From NCBI RefSeq assembly GCF_003259845.1, contig NZ_QLMJ01000029.1, forward strand, positions 1 through 64,000: a stretch of DNA of 64,000 nt. Reading direction: 5' to 3'. The position numbers and the translations under genes were made by a program. Below the pieces are notes generated by a model. It saw only the letters and a program-made list of their open reading frames with translations. It was not told where the DNA came from and ran no database searches. The stretch is from Actinoplanes lutulentus. GTDB lineage: Bacteria > Actinomycetota > Actinomycetes > Mycobacteriales > Micromonosporaceae. Shown in pieces: positions 8,092 to 16,683 of this stretch (positions are counted from its first letter, which is position 1; each line of letters begins with the position of its first letter).

Positions 8092-8853
8092 ATGTCAGTT
8101 CGCGCGTTGAGCTTCGGTGCCGTGGCGCAAGCGTACGAGAAGTTCCGCCCGGGATATCCGGATGAGCTGTTCTCGCTCGTGGCCGATTATGCGAGCGGGC
8201 CGCTGGCGACGGCGCTGGAGATCGGCGCCGGGACCGGCAAGGCGACCCGGCTGTTCGCCGGTCACGGCGTCACGGTCACCGCGACCGAACCCGACGACGC
8301 CATGCTCGCCGAGCTGCGCAACCACGTGCCCGCGTCGGTCACCACCATCCAGGCCTCTTTCGAGGAACTCGATCCGGGTTCGACGTTCGACCTCGTCTTC
8401 GCAGCGGCGGCCCTGCACTGGACCTCTGCCGAGGGCCGCTGGACCCGGGTCGCGTCGCTGCTGAAGCCCGGTGGGGTGTTCGCGTCGTTCGGCGGCCCGA
8501 TGGATCTCAGCGACGAGGCGGTGGCCGAGGACATGCAACAGGCCCAGGCGCCGTTCCTGGAGTCCGCCGGGTTCCCGTCGCCGGACGGCACCCCACCGGA
8601 GGCGGAGATGCAGTGGCCCGGCACCGAGTTGCTGGCGTCCGAGCTGTTCACCGACGTGCAGCAGCACGTGATCGAACGCCGGTTGACGATGACGGCGCGG
8701 GATTACGTCAGTCATCTCTCCACGGTCTCGGCGTACCTGGGACTGCCGGTCGACCAGCAGGAAGAGGTCTACCGCCGCATCGAGCAGGTGCTGCCGCCGA
8801 CGGTCGAGCTGACCGCGGATCTATTCGTCCACCTGGCTCGGCGTACCGCGTAA
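8092..8853 (+). CDS. Class I SAM-dependent methyltransferase
   Basis: 253 aa. SAM-binding motif I is LEIGAGTGKATRLF (about residues 42-55), the acidic ribose-binding residue is in VTATEPDDAML, and motif IV/post I are in FDLVFAAAALHW. This matches the type-11 methyltransferases that act on small molecules. The N-terminal SFGAVAQAYEKFRPGYPDEL is typical of the subgroup found throughout actinobacteria. Substrate unknown. The last 33 bases overlap the convergent regulator gene. ATG 8083 is an alternative start. Confidence 0.88.
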   Translation: MSVRALSFGAVAQAYEKFRPGYPDELFSLVADYASGPLATALEIGAGTGKATRLFAGHGVTVTATEPDDAMLAELRNHVPASVTTIQASFEELDPGSTFDLVFAAAALHWTSAEGRWTRVASLLKPGGVFASFGGPMDLSDEAVAEDMQQAQAPFLESAGFPSPDGTPPEAEMQWPGTELLASELFTDVQQHVIERRLTMTARDYVSHLSTVSAYLGLPVDQQEEVYRRIEQVLPPTVELTADLFVHLARRTA

Positions 8854-9648
8854 GGCAGGCGCTGCCCAGCTGGTCAGCAGCCGCAGCTTCTCCTGCGACG
8901 GTGAACCGGTGTCCGCGCTGTAGACCACGATGTTCTGCCCGTGCCCGTCGGCGACCTGCAACGTCTGCCAGTTCAGCCGCATCTCACCAACGGCCTCGTG
9001 GAAGAACCGTTTCACCCCGTACCGATGCTCGGAGACCCGATAGTCCGCCCACATCCGCGCGAATTCGTCGGATCGGGTGCTCAGATCACCGACGATGCCC
9101 GACAACGCCTCGCTGACCGGCGCCGCCCGCAGGACGGCGACCACGTCGGCGGCGATCTCCGCCCAGTCGCGGTACACGATGCGGGCGCGCGGGTTCAGGA
9201 ACATCCAGCGGGCCGTGTTGCGGTCACCGGCCGGCATCGCGTCGTAATCGTCGAGCAAGGCCTTTCCGGCATGGTTGACGCCGAGGATCTCCAGGTACGG
9301 CCCGTGGATGACGGCCGGCACGTCCATGGCGTGGATCATCGACAGCAGGGCGGGCCGGGCCTTGACGGTCGCCGCGGCCGGGGCCGGGTGCAGCAGCGAC
9401 CTCAGATAGCGGCTCTCCACCTCGTCGAGGCGTAGTGCCCGCGCCACCGCGTCGAGCACCTGCTCGGAGACGTTGCCGACGCGGCCCTGTTCCAGCTTCA
9501 CGTAGTAGTCGACGCTCACCCCGGCGAGGATCGCCACCTCTTCGCGGCGCAGCCCCTTGACCCGGCGCGGTGCCGCCGGATTCGGCAGACCGACCTCGTA
9601 CGGGGAGAGCGCCGCCCGCCGCGAGGTGAGGAAGTCGCGTAGTTCCAT
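8821..9648 (-). CDS. XRE-family regulator with MmyB-like ligand domain
   Basis: 275 aa. The N-terminal HTH occupies residues about 5-70 (GLRREEVAILAGVSVDYYVK then LEQGRVGNVSEQVLDAVARA), the hallmark of the PlyR/MmyB class. The rest (about 100-260) is the PAS-like MmyB ligand-binding domain, with PALLSMIHAMDVPAVIHGPY, EILGVNHAGKALL and NPRARIVYRDW. Proteins of this class sense a fatty-acid-like or other small ligand and usually control an adjacent divergent gene. Here that gene is the SDR at 9751, 102 bases away. Confidence 0.92.
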   Translation of the reverse strand: MELRDFLTSRRAALSPYEVGLPNPAAPRRVKGLRREEVAILAGVSVDYYVKLEQGRVGNVSEQVLDAVARALRLDEVESRYLRSLLHPAPAAATVKARPALLSMIHAMDVPAVIHGPYLEILGVNHAGKALLDDYDAMPAGDRNTARWMFLNPRARIVYRDWAEIAADVVAVLRAAPVSEALSGIVGDLSTRSDEFARMWADYRVSEHRYGVKRFFHEAVGEMRLNWQTLQVADGHGQNIVVYSADTGSPSQEKLRLLTSWAAPALRGTPSQVDE

Positions 9649-9750
9649 GCCCTCAGTATCTGGGTGGTACTGGCAGGGCCAGTCAACCCCTTCGTTTCGG
9701 TTCTCGGGCGAGCCCTAATGGGAGACGACACCGCAACAAGGGGAGAAAAC

Positions 9751-10563
9751 ATGTCCGTCTGGTTCGTCACCGGAGCATCGCGGGGACTCGGCCTCGACAT
9801 CGTCAACGCAGCACTCGAACGCGGCGACAAGGTGGTGGCGACAGCCCGTGACCCGCGCGCGCTGGAAGAAACCGAGGACCTGCTGGTCCTCCCACTGGAC
9901 GTCACCGACGAAACACAGGCCGAGAAGGCGGTCGCCGCAGCCGTCGAACGTTTCGGCGGCATCGACATCCTGGTCAACAACGCCGGCCGTGGCCTGGTCG
10001 GCGCCGTCGAGGAAACCAGCGACGCCGAGGCCAGGGCGGTCTTCGACATCAACGTCTTCGGCCTGCTCACCGTCGTCCGCGCGGTGGTCCCGGTGATGCG
10101 CGCCGCGGGTCACGGCCGCATCCTCAACATCAGCTCAACCGGCGGCGTGGTCGCCTGGGCCGGCTGGGGTGTCTACAGCGCCACGAAATTCGCCGTCGAA
10201 GGGCTCACCGAGGCGATGCGGCTGGAATTGGCGCCGCTCGGCATTCAGGTGACATCGGTGCAGCCCGGCCCGCTGCGTACCGACTTCCTCGGCTCGTCGT
10301 CGCTGGCGCACGCCGAGCGCATCATCGACGCCTATGCCGAGACCGGCGGGGCGTCGCGTGCCTGGGCCGCCGACAACCACCAGCTCCAGGAAGGTGACCC
10401 GGTCAAGGCCGCGGCGGCGATCCTGACCGTTGCCGATCTCGCCGAGATGCCCGCCCGCATTCCGCTGGGCACGTCGACGCTGAGCGACATCCGTACCAAA
10501 CTCGCCGCGGTCGGCGCCGAGCTCGACCAGTGGCAGGACCTGACCCGCTCCACCGACGTGTAG
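9751..10563 (+). CDS. SDR-family oxidoreductase
   Basis: 270 aa classical short-chain dehydrogenase. The NAD(P) loop TGASRGLGLDI is at residues 8-18, the NNAG motif lies in DILVNNAGRG, the catalytic Ser in NISSTGG, and YxxxK in VYSATKFAVEG. The basic residues after the second strand (ATARDPRAL) suggest NADP preference. ATG 9751 has GGGGAG upstream. The substrate is not evident. The divergent MmyB-like regulator is the likely controller, a pairing seen repeatedly in actinobacteria. Confidence 0.93.
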   Translation: MSVWFVTGASRGLGLDIVNAALERGDKVVATARDPRALEETEDLLVLPLDVTDETQAEKAVAAAVERFGGIDILVNNAGRGLVGAVEETSDAEARAVFDINVFGLLTVVRAVVPVMRAAGHGRILNISSTGGVVAWAGWGVYSATKFAVEGLTEAMRLELAPLGIQVTSVQPGPLRTDFLGSSSLAHAERIIDAYAETGGASRAWAADNHQLQEGDPVKAAAAILTVADLAEMPARIPLGTSTLSDIRTKLAAVGAELDQWQDLTRSTDV

Positions 10564-10573
10564 CTTCACCCCC

Positions 10574-10993
10574 ATGATCGAGGTCGCCCGGGTTTCCGCC
10601 GAATCGCACATCGAACCCGCGTTTTTCCACGCCCGCTGGTGCGACCTCGCGACACATCCCGAGTGGAGCGCCAGCATGGAATTCCTGCGACTGGACGAAC
10701 CCCTCGCGGTCGGCGCCCGCGGCGTCTCAAAACCGAACGGCGGCCGCCAGGCCGCATTCATGGTCACCGCATTGAAACCCGGCATTGTGTACGCGGACAC
10801 GACGTTCCTGCGCGGTGCCCAGCTCACTGTTCACCATGAGGCGCGGCCGGCGGGTTCGGGCAGCAAACTGGAAGTCCACGCCTATCTCCGGGGCCGCCGG
10901 GCACGGTTATGGGCGCGGCGCATGGGCGACGACGTACAGAATTCGCTGGCGACCGACCTGGCCGGCCTGGTGAAGCTCGCCGAGAGTCGCTGA
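10574..10993 (+). CDS. SRPBCC-family protein
   Basis: 139 aa START/Bet v1-like helix-grip protein. It has the opening strand EVARVSAESHIEPAFFHARW, the WSASMEFLRLDEPLAVGARG segment and a long C-terminal helix (MGDDVQNSLATDLAGLVKLA). Such proteins bind hydrophobic ligands or act as cyclases or aromatases. It follows the SDR by ten bases, so they are probably co-transcribed. Specific function unknown. Confidence 0.75.
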   Translation: MIEVARVSAESHIEPAFFHARWCDLATHPEWSASMEFLRLDEPLAVGARGVSKPNGGRQAAFMVTALKPGIVYADTTFLRGAQLTVHHEARPAGSGSKLEVHAYLRGRRARLWARRMGDDVQNSLATDLAGLVKLAESR

Positions 10994-10999
10994 CGTTTC

Positions 11000-11356
11000 T
11001 CAGGGGTTCGGCTGGTACCCGCGGCCGCCGGGCTGGGTCTCCATCCATTCCTCCTGGAGCAGCTGGAAGCAGACCCGGACCGGTTCGTAGGTGACCGCGA
11101 TCAGCAGCAGGGCCGCGGCACCGACCAGCAACCAGGCGGCTCGTGGGGTGGCGGCTTGGCGGGCGGCCCGCCACAGGATCCAGGCGGTGGGCCAGCCCAG
11201 CAGTGCGGGCAGCAGGTAGTGGATGAATGTGCCCAGCTGGGGGTTCACCGCGGCGGTGTAGAGCAGGCCGGCTACGGACGGGAAGCCGCACACCACCACC
11301 GGCACGAGTAGAGCCGAGAGAAGGATCCCGCCACCTCTTGCTGCACTGCGCGCCAT
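11000..11356 (-). CDS. Small membrane protein
   Basis: 118 aa with three likely membrane helices: about residues 8-30 (GILLSALLVPVVVCGFPSV), 43-62 (FIHYLLPALLGWPTAWILWR) and 75-93 (AWLLVGAAALLLIAVTYEPV). A short hydrophilic tail ends in a proline-rich QPGGRGYQPNP. No family recognised. An in-frame start nine codons further upstream would enter the divergent gene's leader, so ATG 11356 is preferred. Convergent with the SRPBCC gene and divergent from 11376. Confidence 0.65.
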   Translation of the reverse strand: MARSAARGGGILLSALLVPVVVCGFPSVAGLLYTAAVNPQLGTFIHYLLPALLGWPTAWILWRAARQAATPRAAWLLVGAAALLLIAVTYEPVRVCFQLLQEEWMETQPGGRGYQPNP

Positions 11357-11375
11357 GGCCGCGACAATAGCTTTC

Positions 11376-12191
11376 GTGAGCACTTCGACCCCCTACGACG
11401 ACGATCGGCATGAGTACTCGCGCGCGGCACTCGCCCGCCTCGTGCTCGCCCACCGTGCCCGCGGACTCTCCGAGACCGCTGGAAGCCTCACTGTCACCCG
11501 CTACGACGCGTACAACGGAGCCGGCAGCCGGGTCAGTGAGGCCACGTCGCTGATCACACTTTCGGAGCGAATCCTCATCAGTGCGGTGATCTACGAGCGC
11601 GAACGTGGCAGCTCCTGGGAAGACATCGGGCGGTACCTCGACGTCACCGGCCCGGCGGCGGAAGAACGCTTCGCGGTGGCAGTCGAGGAGTGGCGAACCG
11701 CATTCGACGTTCCGTACCGGCTCGACGAGACAGGCCGCAAGCGTGTTCCTCAGCTGCCTACCGCTGCGTACGATCCACGGCGCGTCAGCCGGGATCTCGA
11801 CCTCTGGGCACAGGTACATCTACTCCTCAGCGACAAGCACGCCGTCAGCGGCGGTCTGGATCCGACCGGCGACGAAGAGCCTCAGCCCGAACCCGTGTGG
11901 GATGAGATCGACGGCCGGGTCCAGCTCCACCACCTGGGAACGTTCCTCGCACTGCTGGCCGGTTACACGCACCATGAGCCGGTCGACGAAGGATGGGACG
12001 CGGTGACAAAGGCGGTGGAAGCTGGTGGCGACGAGCACGCATACGCCATGGCGGGAGTCTTCGAATCACTCGACATCCGCATGACTCTGGACAGGGACAG
12101 CGCCCTGGTCTTCGTCCTCGTCGCCAACGCGCGATCAGCAGATCTGCGCCTGCGAATCAACACCCTCATGGATGCCTTCGACCGGCCGTGA
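11376..12191 (+). CDS. Hypothetical protein with HTH-like N-terminus
   Basis: 271 aa soluble acidic protein. Residues about 45-90 (LITLSERILISAVIYERERG then SSWEDIGRYLDVTGPAAEER) look like the 'wake-up' helix-turn-helix seen in many actinobacterial orphans. The C-terminal half is helical and acidic, with no catalytic motif. GTG 11376 sits 19 bases after the start of the divergent membrane protein gene. A regulatory or DNA-binding role is possible, but I do not recognise the family. Confidence 0.65.
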   Translation: MSTSTPYDDDRHEYSRAALARLVLAHRARGLSETAGSLTVTRYDAYNGAGSRVSEATSLITLSERILISAVIYERERGSSWEDIGRYLDVTGPAAEERFAVAVEEWRTAFDVPYRLDETGRKRVPQLPTAAYDPRRVSRDLDLWAQVHLLLSDKHAVSGGLDPTGDEEPQPEPVWDEIDGRVQLHHLGTFLALLAGYTHHEPVDEGWDAVTKAVEAGGDEHAYAMAGVFESLDIRMTLDRDSALVFVLVANARSADLRLRINTLMDAFDRP

Positions 12192-12234
12192 CGGGGCCGC
12201 CGCCGGGCTCGCACGGGAACGGTTAGATTGCGGC

Positions 12235-12798
12235 GTGATCAATGGGTGGCACGGCTGGTTCGGGACGTTCAACGGCGTCGTGCTCCTCACGATGATCGCT
12301 CTGCCGCTGGCCGTACTGACGGTGTGGGTTCTGGCTCGTCGCCGGACTGCCGCCGGCGATCCACACGCGTGGCGGACGTCGGTGGCCGAGGTCGGCATCG
12401 TCTACGGGACCGTGCCGTGGGTGTGGATGATCATGCTGCCGGGTGATCAGGCCGGTGTCGTCTCCGGTCGGGTGAGTCTGGTGCCGCTGCGGGATCTGGT
12501 CACGGTCCTCGGCGCCGATCCGCTGACCGTGACGGTGCAGGTGGTCGGGAATCTGCTGGTCTTCGCGGCGCTGGGGTTCTTCGGGCCGATGCGGTTCGCG
12601 GCGCTGGCGTCGGTGCCGCGGGTGCTCGCCCTCGCGGCGGGGTGTTCGGTACTGGTCGAGGTCGCGCAGTACGCCCTGCGGCTGGACCGGGTGTCGTCGG
12701 TGGACGACGTGCTGCTCAACACCGCCGGCGCCGGGCTGGCCGCGCTCGCCTCACGCCGCTGGTGGCGCACCCCGGCTAGCGTTCGCGCGCGTCCTTGA
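12235..12798 (+). CDS. VanZ-family membrane protein
   Basis: 187 aa with four to five membrane helices. The VanZ signature is present: PLRDLVTVLGAD, then VVGNLLVFAALGFFGPMRF, and near the end VEVAQYALRLDRVSSVDDVL then LNTAGAGLAAL. VanZ-like proteins are linked to teicoplanin resistance in enterococci, but in actinobacteria their role is general and unclear. GTG start at 12235. Its end overlaps the convergent esterase gene by 23 bases. Confidence 0.85.
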   Translation: MINGWHGWFGTFNGVVLLTMIALPLAVLTVWVLARRRTAAGDPHAWRTSVAEVGIVYGTVPWVWMIMLPGDQAGVVSGRVSLVPLRDLVTVLGADPLTVTVQVVGNLLVFAALGFFGPMRFAALASVPRVLALAAGCSVLVEVAQYALRLDRVSSVDDVLLNTAGAGLAALASRRWWRTPASVRARP

Positions 12799-13927
12799 GG
12801 AAGAGAATGCCGTCGACCGCGTTCAGCTGGGCCGGGTCCAGCGCCGCGTAACCGAACCACGGGGACACCCGGGCCGTGAAGTCGCTCCCGGCCAAGGACT
12901 TCGGGTCCACGAGGCAGTGGTCCTCCGGGCGGGCGTACAGAAGGGCCTCGATCGTGCCCTCGGGTGGGACGCCCACTCCCCTGTGGTGGATCGTTCCCAG
13001 GGCGGTGGTGATGAAGGCGTAGTCGTCGGCCAGCTGCGCCTCGACGATCGCACCGGCGCTCCACCAGCGCACCGGATCGCCGCCCATCCGCATCGAGCTC
13101 ATCGGGCGTTGCAGGTGGCTGTTGTGGGCGTACACCAGGGTCGGACCCTGCGCGGCGAGGGCCAGGAGATTCGCCGCCATCATCGAGTCGCGTACGCCGA
13201 GCAGCTTCGCGATCCGGCTCGGTGACGTGTCGGCCATGCCGTAGTGGTAGCGCAGCAGCCCGATGGCGGTCCGCCCGTACAGGGTCGCCCGATGCCACCG
13301 CCCCTCCGCCATCAGCTGCGGCGTCTGCGCCTCGACCAGGGACAGCATTTCGTCGGCGAGCACCCGCAACTCGGTGGCCTCGGCCGTCTGCCCCACCGAC
13401 TGAGCCGGATCCATCATCGCTGCGGGGTTGAGCCACCGCTCGTCGGCGCCGAGCAGACGATCAAGTGTCTCCAGCGTGCACGAGAACGGCAGATAGCCGT
13501 GCAGGGCGGTGAGCGCCTGCCGCGGGCTCGCCGCGCCGGTGATCTCCAGCGGCCCGTCGAAGCCGGCGAACCGCACCTGCTCCGCCGCCGGCCGGCCGTC
13601 GTTGTGCTCGCGCATCCAGCGCACCAGGTCCCGGTTCCCGGCGAAGGCACCCCACTCGTGGCTGAACCCGCGCGCCATCACCTCGTCGAGCACCCCGATC
13701 CCCGAGGTGACGTAGTCGTCGACCACCAGGCCCATCAGGCAGTCGCTCTCGATCGCGATGATGCGATAGCCCTCGTGCTCGACGAGTTCCCGGAAGATCT
13801 CGTTGCGCAGGTCGAGCAGATCGTTCTCGCCATGGGTGGGCTCACCCAAACCGAGCAGACGCGGACGCTTAGGAAGCAGACTCAAGTTCATACCCCTGAA
13901 CGGTATCGCTGAACGTTCGGTTGACAC
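12776..13927 (-). CDS. Erythromycin-esterase-like protein
   Basis: Up to 383 aa. The EreA/EreB superfamily signature is clear: RLLGLGEPTHGENDLLDLRN at about residues 23-42 with the catalytic histidine, the glutamate in IIAIESDCLMG, then FAGFDGPLE, and VYAHNSHLQRP late in the protein. True Ere enzymes open macrolide rings, but most members are uncharacterised, so resistance is only a possibility. GTG 13927 is the longest start; ATG 13891, with GGGG close by, would shorten it by 12 residues. Confidence 0.85.
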   Translation of the reverse strand: MSTERSAIPFRGMNLSLLPKRPRLLGLGEPTHGENDLLDLRNEIFRELVEHEGYRIIAIESDCLMGLVVDDYVTSGIGVLDEVMARGFSHEWGAFAGNRDLVRWMREHNDGRPAAEQVRFAGFDGPLEITGAASPRQALTALHGYLPFSCTLETLDRLLGADERWLNPAAMMDPAQSVGQTAEATELRVLADEMLSLVEAQTPQLMAEGRWHRATLYGRTAIGLLRYHYGMADTSPSRIAKLLGVRDSMMAANLLALAAQGPTLVYAHNSHLQRPMSSMRMGGDPVRWWSAGAIVEAQLADDYAFITTALGTIHHRGVGVPPEGTIEALLYARPEDHCLVDPKSLAGSDFTARVSPWFGYAALDPAQLNAVDGILFLKDARER

Positions 13928-14042
13928 TTGGCATGACTCTCCCGAAGAAGTTCGGATGAACCCTCAAACCACGTCAGATGCGAGCGCAAACCTGTCCGGC
14001 TGACGGGAGACGATCGGGCCCTCGCCGCGTGAGGATCGACGC

Positions 14043-14339
14043 ATGTTCATCGCCATCGTTGATTTTCAGACCTCGGCCGCCGACCGGCCCGCCGCGCTCG
14101 CACAGCTCGACAAGGAACGCGACGAGGTCCGGGCCATGCCGGGCAACCTCGCCTTCCGGATCTACGAATCCCGGGAGGACCAGCACCACGTCACTCTGGT
14201 CCACGAGTGGACGGACGAGGCATCCTTCGCCGGCTATCAGGCTTCTGAGTCGTTCGTACGATCGGGCGCTGTTCTGCGGCCGCTGATGACCGGGGCGCCG
14301 ACCAGCCGGCGATTCCGGGCAGAGATCCTGGAGGTATGA
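14043..14339 (+). CDS. Antibiotic biosynthesis monooxygenase-domain protein
   Basis: 98 aa single ABM ferredoxin-like domain: an N-terminal strand FIAIVDFQTS, helix RPAALAQLDKERDEVRAM, strand NLAFRIYESREDQHHVTLVH, and a final helix/strand with WTDEASFAGYQ. It probably works as a dimer. Family members oxidise quinol-type compounds without cofactor or degrade haem, and no member-specific residue decides here. Ribosome site GTGAGGA. The last four bases overlap the start of the AraC regulator (ATGA). Confidence 0.82.
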   Translation: MFIAIVDFQTSAADRPAALAQLDKERDEVRAMPGNLAFRIYESREDQHHVTLVHEWTDEASFAGYQASESFVRSGAVLRPLMTGAPTSRRFRAEILEV

Positions 14340-15082
14340 GCCCGAAGGCGTACAGCTTCGTCCGCACGTTCCCGCGGGAGCCGCCCCGGGACCTGCGGGT
14401 CGATCAGCACTATCTGCTCTGCGCCTCGGACGGTGCGCTGCGGCTCGAAGCCGACGGACAGGCCTGGCTCCTGCCGCCGGCCCGGGCCGCGCTCATCGAG
14501 GCGGGCCGGGCCATCCGGGTCAGCATCCCGCAGCCGGTGACGACCGCGTCGGTGCTGTTCGACCCGGCGTTCGTGCCCGCGCCGCCGAGCGCCCTGACCG
14601 TCTTCGACCTCAGCCCGCTCGCCCGGGCGCTTCTGCACGAATGCGGGAGCCACGGCACCACCGAGGAGCCGTACGCGGAGACGCTGTTCGGCGCGCTCGC
14701 CGCCGTCACCTGGCGGCTCGCCGAGTCGCCCAGCCCGGTCGTCGTCCCGGCGGGGCGATCGCCGGAACTCCGCGACGCCATCACGCTGACCGAACAGCGG
14801 CTCGGCGAGCACATCAGCTTCGAGCAGATCGCGTACGCCGTCGGGCTGGCGCCACGGTCGCTCGCCCGGCGGTTCGAGGACGAGACCGGGATGACGTGGC
14901 GGGCCGTTCTGCGGCGGATGCGGGTGTTGCGGGCCATCGAGGAGCTGGCCGCCGGGGACACCCCGATCACCACTGTCGCTTTCGGGGTGGGTTACACCTC
15001 ATTGTCGGCGTTCAATGCGGCGTTCCGGCAGCTGACGGGCCGGACGCCGACCGATTACCGAGCGAGTTTCACGAACGGCTGA
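14336..15082 (+). CDS. AraC-family transcriptional regulator
   Basis: 248 aa. The N-terminal cupin-like ligand domain spans residues about 15-95 (DQHYLLCASDGALRLEADGQ). The C-terminal double HTH spans about 145-245 (LGEHISFEQIAYAVGLAPRS then LARRF, and TTVAFGVGYTSLSAFNAAFR). Translationally coupled to the ABM protein, so both probably belong to one regulated response. The signal is unknown. Confidence 0.92.
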   Translation: MSPKAYSFVRTFPREPPRDLRVDQHYLLCASDGALRLEADGQAWLLPPARAALIEAGRAIRVSIPQPVTTASVLFDPAFVPAPPSALTVFDLSPLARALLHECGSHGTTEEPYAETLFGALAAVTWRLAESPSPVVVPAGRSPELRDAITLTEQRLGEHISFEQIAYAVGLAPRSLARRFEDETGMTWRAVLRRMRVLRAIEELAAGDTPITTVAFGVGYTSLSAFNAAFRQLTGRTPTDYRASFTNG

Positions 15083-15221
15083 CCTCGTTGTCGACGTCGT
15101 CGCATGCGGTCCGGCCTGCGACGGACTGATCGCAGACCGGTTCCGACGAACTGGACGACGGGCAGCCGGCCAGGGCCAGCGTCGTCACGCCGGCCACGGC
15201 GATGGCAATGATGATTCGCAT
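15069..15221 (-). CDS. Very small lipoprotein
   Basis: 50 aa product. The signal peptide MRIIIAIAVAGVTTLALAGC carries a clean lipobox (LALAGC). The mature part of about 31 residues is serine rich with two further cysteines (EPVCDQSVAGRTACDDVD) that could form a disulfide. A GGGGGAG lies about 12 bases before the ATG. It overlaps the end of the AraC gene by 14 bases on the opposite strand. Tiny lipoproteins like this are common in actinobacteria and mostly of unknown function. Confidence 0.65.
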   Translation of the reverse strand: MRIIIAIAVAGVTTLALAGCPSSSSSEPVCDQSVAGRTACDDVDNEVSRS

Positions 15222-15289
15222 CCCCACTGAATCTCCCCCGTCGATTCTGCCTATTGGCGAGTCACGATATCCGCACGGCGAAACGCGTA

Positions 15290-16543
15290 CTAAAAAAGGG
15301 GTTGAAGTATCTCGTGGACGTAGGTGTTCGGGTGCTGGCCGGTGAAGCGCTCCGCGCCCGGGCCGAAAGCCGTGACCGGAACTGATTGGCCGGTGTGGCT
15401 CTTGGTGGTCCAGTCGACGAAGAACTGGAAGTCGGTGCCGTGCACGGGGAACGGGCCGTCTTCGTCGACGGACTCGTCGGCGGCGTCAACATCCTCGATC
15501 GCCAGGCCACCGGTCTCGTGATCGCCGGTCACCACAACCAGGGTGTCGCGGTGGTTCGCGGCATATGCCCGGGCGACCGCGACCGCTTTGTCCAGTTCAC
15601 CCATGGCCTGCAAGGTGCGGCGGGCGTTGTTGTTGTGGGCGAACTCGTCGACCGCCTCCTCCTCGATGAGCAGGAAGAAGCCGTCGCGGTCGGCGGACAG
15701 GTTCTCCAAGGCCTTCTTCGTCATGGCCGACAGGCTGACGACGGGGCTGTAGATGTCGCCCGCACCCTCGACACGCTGCTGGAACATCTCCTGGTTGGCG
15801 AAAAGGCCGAGCAGTTTGCCCGGGCGTGCGGCGGCGAGCTGCCGCGGCGTGGAGACGTACTGGTAGCCGGCCGCCTTCGCCTGATTGATCAGGTTGCCCT
15901 TGGTGCTGCGGCTGCCCTCCGCAGGGTCTTCGGCGGGCTGGTCCGGGTACGCGCCGGGGGTGCCCGCCGGCAGCCACCAGTCCTCACCGCCGCCGAGGAT
16001 GACGTCCGGTTTTGATCTCTCCAGGTATTGACGGGCGATATCGTCCTGTGCGGCCCGGTCGACCGCGTTCGAGAAGAATGCCGCGGGGCTGGCGTCGGTC
16101 ACCTGGGCGGTCGTCACCAGGCCGGTCGCCTTGCCGGCGGCTTTCGCCTGCGCGCCGAGGGTGGGCAGCGGGTTGCCGTCGGTGTCGACGCTGATCGCGC
16201 CGTTGTAGGTGGCCACGCCGGTCGCCCAGGCGCTCGCCCCGGCCGCCGAGTCGGTGATCGCCGTCTCGGGATCATCGGGGCTGGTGGTGAGCTGACCCGA
16301 GTACGGCAGCTGATCCATCACCAGCCGGCCGTTCAGACCCGCGTAGAACAGGCGGGCGGCCTCGCGGTGGGCGGCGGCCATGCCGTCGCCGTTGATGAAG
16401 ATGACGTTGCGTGCGGCGGGCCGGCTGCGGCCCTGCTGTTCGGCAGTGGCGTCGGTGACCGGGTTGATCAGGATCAGACCGGCGGCGGCTATCAGGCCTG
16501 CTACCACGGGTGCGGCCAGCCAGCGTGCGGAGCGAACCAGCAT
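15290..16543 (-). CDS. phoA: Secreted alkaline phosphatase
   Basis: 417 aa PhoA-superfamily phosphomonoesterase. Signal peptide/anchor at residues about 8-30. Metal-binding Asp in IFINGDGM, nucleophile Ser in TDSAAGASAWATG, LIEEEAVDEFAHNNN with a metal ligand, and VVVTGDHETGG and PVHGTDFQFF supplying further ligands. Length fits the family. It releases phosphate from organic esters outside the cell. I saw no clear PHO-box repeats in the 140 bases upstream. Divergent from the sugar-binding lipoprotein gene. Confidence 0.92.
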   Translation of the reverse strand: MLVRSARWLAAPVVAGLIAAAGLILINPVTDATAEQQGRSRPAARNVIFINGDGMAAAHREAARLFYAGLNGRLVMDQLPYSGQLTTSPDDPETAITDSAAGASAWATGVATYNGAISVDTDGNPLPTLGAQAKAAGKATGLVTTAQVTDASPAAFFSNAVDRAAQDDIARQYLERSKPDVILGGGEDWWLPAGTPGAYPDQPAEDPAEGSRSTKGNLINQAKAAGYQYVSTPRQLAAARPGKLLGLFANQEMFQQRVEGAGDIYSPVVSLSAMTKKALENLSADRDGFFLLIEEEAVDEFAHNNNARRTLQAMGELDKAVAVARAYAANHRDTLVVVTGDHETGGLAIEDVDAADESVDEDGPFPVHGTDFQFFVDWTTKSHTGQSVPVTAFGPGAERFTGQHPNTYVHEILQPLF

Positions 16544-16683
16544 GTCTTTCCCCCTTCAGGGCCTTCTCTGGCATCTATGCGAGTAAACGCCCGGTGCCAC
16601 AAGAACGACAGCTGACACTAAATCCGGGCGATTCGCTGCCGATCAGCAACCCAGCGGAAGCGGTACGAATCCCGGAGGCACGG

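Noticed and set aside
12776..13891. Calling the EreA/B-like protein a macrolide-resistance gene
   Set aside because: Family membership alone does not show macrolide hydrolysis; most actinobacterial members are uncharacterised and no biosynthetic or resistance context is present.
13957..14004. Short ATG frame of 15 codons before the ABM gene
   Set aside because: Too short, no ribosome site and no lipobox or other signal.
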